Positions 7,329-10,209 of a DNA stretch of 10,209 nucleotides are shown one piece after another. Within the stretch, counting starts at the first letter, position 1; the number at the start of each line of letters is the position of its first letter. The position numbers were made by a program, and so were the translations under genes. The notes under the pieces were generated by a model. The model did no database searches and was not told where the DNA came from. It saw nothing but the letters and a program-made list of their open reading frames with translations. Source of the stretch: Myxococcota bacterium (GTDB lineage Bacteria > Myxococcota > Polyangia > GCA-2747355 > JAKLHH01); contig JAKLHH010000174.1 of the NCBI GenBank assembly GCA_022710245.1, forward strand, positions 1 through 10,209, given 5' to 3'.

Positions 7329-9305
7329 CTACTTCCCCCCGGCGATCATGTGCATGATCATCGCCGTGCGGCGGACCCGCGGGTCCACGTCGCGGTTCAT
7401 CGCCGTGCGGATCACCGAGCGGCCGAGCGGCGTGCCGATGCGCGCGATGCCGCGGAGCGCGGCCGAGCGGACCTTCGCCTCGGGGTCGCAGACCGCCGCG
7501 CGGATGAGCGGGCTCAGCGCCTTGCCCGTCGCGCGCAGCGAGAGCGCCTCGGCGGCGTCCTGGCGGACCGCCGCGCTCTCGTCGGCGAGCTGGGTGAGCA
7601 GGTCCTCGACCGCGACCTTGGCGATGACGAGGTACTTGCGCGCGGTGAGGCGGATCTTCTCGCTCGGGTCCTTCGCCGCGGCGGCCTTGAGCGCCTTCTC
7701 GCCGCGCTCGCTCGCCATCAGCACCAGCGCCCAGGCGGCCGCGTGGCGGACGCCCTCGTCCTTGTCGCTGGCGAGGAGCTGCGCGAGGTTCTCGACGGCG
7801 ACCTCGGCGCCGCCCACGCCGAGCGCGATCGCCGCGTCGAAGCGCCAGACCGGGTCATTGTCGGTGGTCTTCATGATCAGGCGGTTCGGGTCCTTGTAGA
7901 ACGCGCGCCACTGCTCGAGCTGCTGCTGCTCCTTGAAGAAGTGGTCGATCAGCTTGCGCACCCTGGGGTCGGCGTCGCTGCCGGCGACCTTGAGCGCCTC
8001 CTTCGCCTTCGGCTCGGTGTAGCTCACCAGCGCGCCCGCCGCGGCCAGGCGGACCTTCGGATCCTTGTCCTTCAGCGCGGCGATCAGCGGGTCCAGGCCC
8101 GGCGGGTAGGCGGCCTGGCCGAGGGCGCGCGCGGCGAGGGTCTTCTGGCCCGCGTCGCCGCTCTGCAGCTGCTTGACCAGCGCGTCGACGCGCTGGCGCA
8201 TGCCAGTGAGGAGCTTGCGGATGTTCGCCTGCAGCTTCTTGTCGCTCTCTAGCTCGGCGGCGACGCGCATCGCCGTGAGCACGGTGGTGTCGTGCATCGC
8301 GGTGAGGACCTTGGCCGCGGTGGTGCGGACCGGCGCGCTCTTGTCCGAGAGCAGCGTGCAGGACATCGGCGCCATCGCCCGCCAGTGCGTCGAGCGCGAG
8401 AGCTCCTCGAGCGCGGCCAGGCGGCCTTCGGGGTTCGCCGAGGCGAGCTTGGCGATGCGGTTCTTCAGCAGGCGCTTGCCCACCGCGGTCGAGGGCTCGA
8501 GCAGGTCCTGCGCCCCGGCCTTCACCTCGGCGTTCGCGTCGGAGGAGGCGAGCTTCTGCAGCACCACCAGGGCGCCGCCGTCGCTGAACTCCGCCAGCAG
8601 CTGCGCGACCTCGTAGCGTACGGTTGGATCGCCGTCGTCGACCGCCTTGATCAGCGTCGGCAGCGCCTTCGCCTTCGCCGTCGCGGCGAGGAGCTTGGCC
8701 GCCTCGACGCGCACGCGGACCGAGGGGTCCTTGCGCAGGTGCTTCTCCAGCACCGCGGCCGGGAAGTCCTTCAGGGTCGCCGCCTGCCGCACCGCCCAGA
8801 GGCGCGCGTCGCCCGACGGCAGCGCGAGCGTCTTCTCGACGGCGCTCAGGGTCACGGCCTTGGGCGCCTTGAAGGGGCGCGGCTTCTGCGGGATCGTCGC
8901 CGCGGAGAGCTTCTTCGGGAGCCCCTTCAGCAGCGCTGCGGCGCGGGCGCGGACGCCCGCGTCGGGATCCGCGTCGGCGGCCAGGGTGAGGAGCCCCTTC
9001 GCCTCGGGGCTCTTCAGCGCGGCGAGCGCCTCGGCGGCCGACCGCCGCACGCTCGCCTCGGGATCCTCGCGCAGCGCGGTGGCGAGCGGCGCCGCCGAGC
9101 GCGGGTCCCTCAGCTCGGTCAGCTCGGCGACCGCCTTCTGCCGCTCGGCGACCTCGGGCTTGCTGGCGAGCGTCGCGGCGGCCTGCTCGAGCTTCCACTC
9201 GATGGCGGCCAGGTCGGCGAGGCTGGGCTTCTTCTTCTGCGCGGCGGCGGGGGTCGCCAGCAGGCAGAGCATCGCGGCAGAGAGGACGAGCTTGAGGGGC
9301 GTCAC
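7329..9305 (-). CDS. Secreted HEAT-repeat protein
   Basis: Called gene E here; 658 residues. The start is taken as GTG at 9305-9303, because GAGGTG (9316-9311) lies 5 nt upstream and the protein then begins with a proper signal peptide. The frame remains open upstream to about 9611, but across the promoter region. The signal peptide has one Lys, a hydrophobic core and cleavage near A20-A-A22|Q23. The rest is a run of paired helices of HEAT/PBS-lyase type, for example PRSAAPLATALREDPEASVR, KDKDPKVRLAAAGALVSY and VCDPEAKVRSAALRGIARIG, spanning most of the mature chain. The middle (about 285-470) is less regular, including an FFKEQQQLEQWRAFYKDP segment. There are no catalytic motifs, so a periplasmic or surface scaffold that binds other proteins is the best inference. 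It appears monocistronic, with its own promoter, and ends 585 bp before the cluster. Confidence 0.95.
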   Translation of the reverse strand: MTPLKLVLSAAMLCLLATPAAAQKKKPSLADLAAIEWKLEQAAATLASKPEVAERQKAVAELTELRDPRSAAPLATALREDPEASVRRSAAEALAALKSPEAKGLLTLAADADPDAGVRARAAALLKGLPKKLSAATIPQKPRPFKAPKAVTLSAVEKTLALPSGDARLWAVRQAATLKDFPAAVLEKHLRKDPSVRVRVEAAKLLAATAKAKALPTLIKAVDDGDPTVRYEVAQLLAEFSDGGALVVLQKLASSDANAEVKAGAQDLLEPSTAVGKRLLKNRIAKLASANPEGRLAALEELSRSTHWRAMAPMSCTLLSDKSAPVRTTAAKVLTAMHDTTVLTAMRVAAELESDKKLQANIRKLLTGMRQRVDALVKQLQSGDAGQKTLAARALGQAAYPPGLDPLIAALKDKDPKVRLAAAGALVSYTEPKAKEALKVAGSDADPRVRKLIDHFFKEQQQLEQWRAFYKDPNRLIMKTTDNDPVWRFDAAIALGVGGAEVAVENLAQLLASDKDEGVRHAAAWALVLMASERGEKALKAAAAKDPSEKIRLTARKYLVIAKVAVEDLLTQLADESAAVRQDAAEALSLRATGKALSPLIRAAVCDPEAKVRSAALRGIARIGTPLGRSVIRTAMNRDVDPRVRRTAMIMHMIAGGK

Positions 9306-9346
9306 GAGAGCACCTCGACAGGTGAGGGGTTGGTCGGTCCGCGCAG

Positions 9347-9376
9347 AACATAGCGGTGCGGCCGCCCCGATTGCAA
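9347..9376 (-). promoter_or_regulatory. Probable promoter of gene E
   Basis: On the minus strand TTGCAA (9376-9371), an 18-bp spacer and TATGTT (9352-9347) resemble a sigma-70-type promoter. The A+T-rich -10 stands out in the surrounding G+C-rich DNA. Initiation near 9340 would leave a leader of about 35 nt before the GTG. Confidence 0.55.
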
Positions 9377-9440
9377 GCACCGCGCACGCCGCGGGGCGCC
9401 CGCGAGGCGCAGCGGTCGACGGGGGCGCGCACCCCGCGAT

Positions 9441-9463
9441 CCTCGTTGACAAACGCAACGAGG
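9441..9463. promoter_or_regulatory. Dyad with 7-bp arms in the E/F divergent region
   Basis: cctcgtt (9441-9447) and aacgagg (9457-9463) form a perfect inverted repeat with a 9-bp spacer. It overlaps a consensus -35 hexamer, TTGACA (9446-9451, plus strand), for which no -10 is visible at proper spacing. The dyad lies about 90 bp upstream of the sigma-54-like site, a position common for activator binding sites, and could also affect gene E. Confidence 0.45.
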
Positions 9464-9533
9464 CTGTTGCCGGCTTCCCCGCGCTCGCGCCGCCAGGCGC
9501 GCGCTTCCCCGCAGAACCGCTGGGATCCTCGGC

Positions 9534-9549
9534 TGGCACGGCCAGTGCT
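9534..9549 (+). promoter_or_regulatory. Sigma-54-like promoter for gene F
   Basis: TGGCACG, four bases, then GTGCT reproduces the -24/-12 arrangement. The GG (9535-9536) and GC (9547-9548) are exactly 10 bases apart, and the only departure from TGGCACG-N4-TTGC is the first T of the -12 block. Initiation near 9560 would leave about 32 nt before the gene F start. No good sigma-70 pair for F was found. Confidence 0.45.
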
Positions 9550-9591
9550 TCGCGGGAGCGGAGCCGGGGGGTGTCAACCAGGAGTGAGACG

Positions 9592-10209
9592 ATGCGACGA
9601 GTCTTCTGCACAGTGGCCCTGCTGGCAGTGAGCAGCGTGGTCTGGGCGACGACCTACCACACCATCACCGTCGACGGCGACCTCTCGGACTTCGCCACCG
9701 ACGAGCAGACCGCGGGCGACCCGGCGGGCGACTCGGGCTACGGCACGAACAACGACCTCACCACCCTCGCCGTCACCTGGGACGCGCAGAAGCTCACCCT
9801 CGGCTTCGCCTACAAGGCGCAGGGGACGGGCGTCATGTACCTGATCGAGACCGGCAAGTCCGGCGGCGCGACGAACCTCTGCCCGAGCGCTGGCTACACC
9901 GGCGCCTTCCCGGCCAACGTGCAGGGCCCCGCCTTCGACCTGATGGTGGCCTTCTTCGCGCCCAACTCCAGCGCCGTCCCCACGCCGCACATCTACGCGC
10001 TGACCGCGACGGGGTCGGTGGAGCTCACGGCAGGGATCCAGGTGAAGCTGGCCGGGACAGTATCCTCGTCGGTGCACACCGGGGCGGTCGAGGCCTCCAT
10101 CCCCTGGGACACCCTCTACGGGCTCGGCGCGGGCAAGGTCCCGGCGAACGCGAAGCTCCAGATCGCCGGCGTCCTGCGCGGGCAGAACGACGGCGACGGC
10201 CTCGGCGAC
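9592..10209 (+). CDS. Secreted CBM9/DOMON-like protein (3' end beyond window)
   Basis: Called gene F here; 206 codons are visible, without a stop before the right edge. The ATG at 9592 follows AGGAG (9580-9584) by 7 nt. Residues 1-19 are a signal peptide (MRR, hydrophobic core, cleavage near VWA19|T20). The mature part opens with ITVDGDLSDFATDE (25-38), followed by NNDLTTLAVTWDAQKLTLGF, a membrane-free beta-rich stretch, and IPWDTLYGLGAGKVPANAKL further on. This order matches family-9-type carbohydrate-binding or DOMON-like beta-sandwich modules, often seen at the ends of secreted glycan-active or S-layer-linked proteins. Codon use with G or C in third positions agrees with the other genes. 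It is divergent from gene E. A catalytic domain may follow outside the window; sugar binding is inferred from family resemblance only. Confidence 0.9.
   Translation, partial: MRRVFCTVALLAVSSVVWATTYHTITVDGDLSDFATDEQTAGDPAGDSGYGTNNDLTTLAVTWDAQKLTLGFAYKAQGTGVMYLIETGKSGGATNLCPSAGYTGAFPANVQGPAFDLMVAFFAPNSSAVPTPHIYALTATGSVELTAGIQVKLAGTVSSSVHTGAVEASIPWDTLYGLGAGKVPANAKLQIAGVLRGQNDGDGLGD

Noticed and set aside
9446..9451. Consensus -35 TTGACA as a vegetative promoter for gene F
   Set aside because: No acceptable -10 occurs 16-18 bp downstream; the sequence there is G+C-rich. The hexamer is more simply part of the dyad.

Overview
The window is high-G+C DNA from a bacterium that is most likely a member of the Myxococcota or a related deltaproteobacterial lineage. 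The evidence is MopE-type 'CNGxDDDCDGxxDD' metal-binding motifs in two exported proteins, a MYXO-CTERM-like tail (Cys, one membrane helix, Arg cluster), lipoproteins with cysteine-rich and formylglycine-generating-enzyme-like domains, and a sigma-54-like promoter. No tRNA, rRNA, CRISPR array, transposase or phage gene was seen.

Layout: positions 126-6743 hold four minus-strand genes transcribed right to left. Gene D (4245-6743) is a secreted VWA protein with five MopE motifs, about eight Cys-rich repeats and a MYXO-CTERM-like anchor. Gene C (2601-4244) is a lipoprotein with four MopE motifs and a formylglycine-generating-enzyme-like domain. Gene B (1738-2568) is a TPR-like lipoprotein. Gene A (126-1427) is a lipoprotein with a carboxypeptidase-regulatory-like fold and an amidotransferase-like region. 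The D stop codon abuts the C start codon. A good sigma-70-type promoter lies just upstream of D. A second, weaker promoter is probable in front of A. All four products appear to be exported and three are predicted lipoproteins, so I infer a surface-attached assembly of unknown function.

The most unusual feature is that the last three boundaries of this cluster carry tandem repeats with unrelated units: an in-frame 33/39-bp array at the C/B junction (2302-2580), three perfect 75-bp copies at the B/A junction (1495-1719), and a 19-bp array after A (from the left window edge to about 145). The 75-bp and 19-bp arrays reuse the last codons and stop codon of the gene before them.

Positions 6744-7328 are intergenic, with the D promoter and a long imperfect inverted repeat. 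Gene E (7329-9305, minus) is a secreted HEAT-repeat protein with its own promoter. A 286-bp divergent intergenic region follows, with a sigma-54-like site. It leads to gene F (9592 to the right edge, plus, incomplete), a secreted protein resembling CBM9/DOMON carbohydrate-binding modules.
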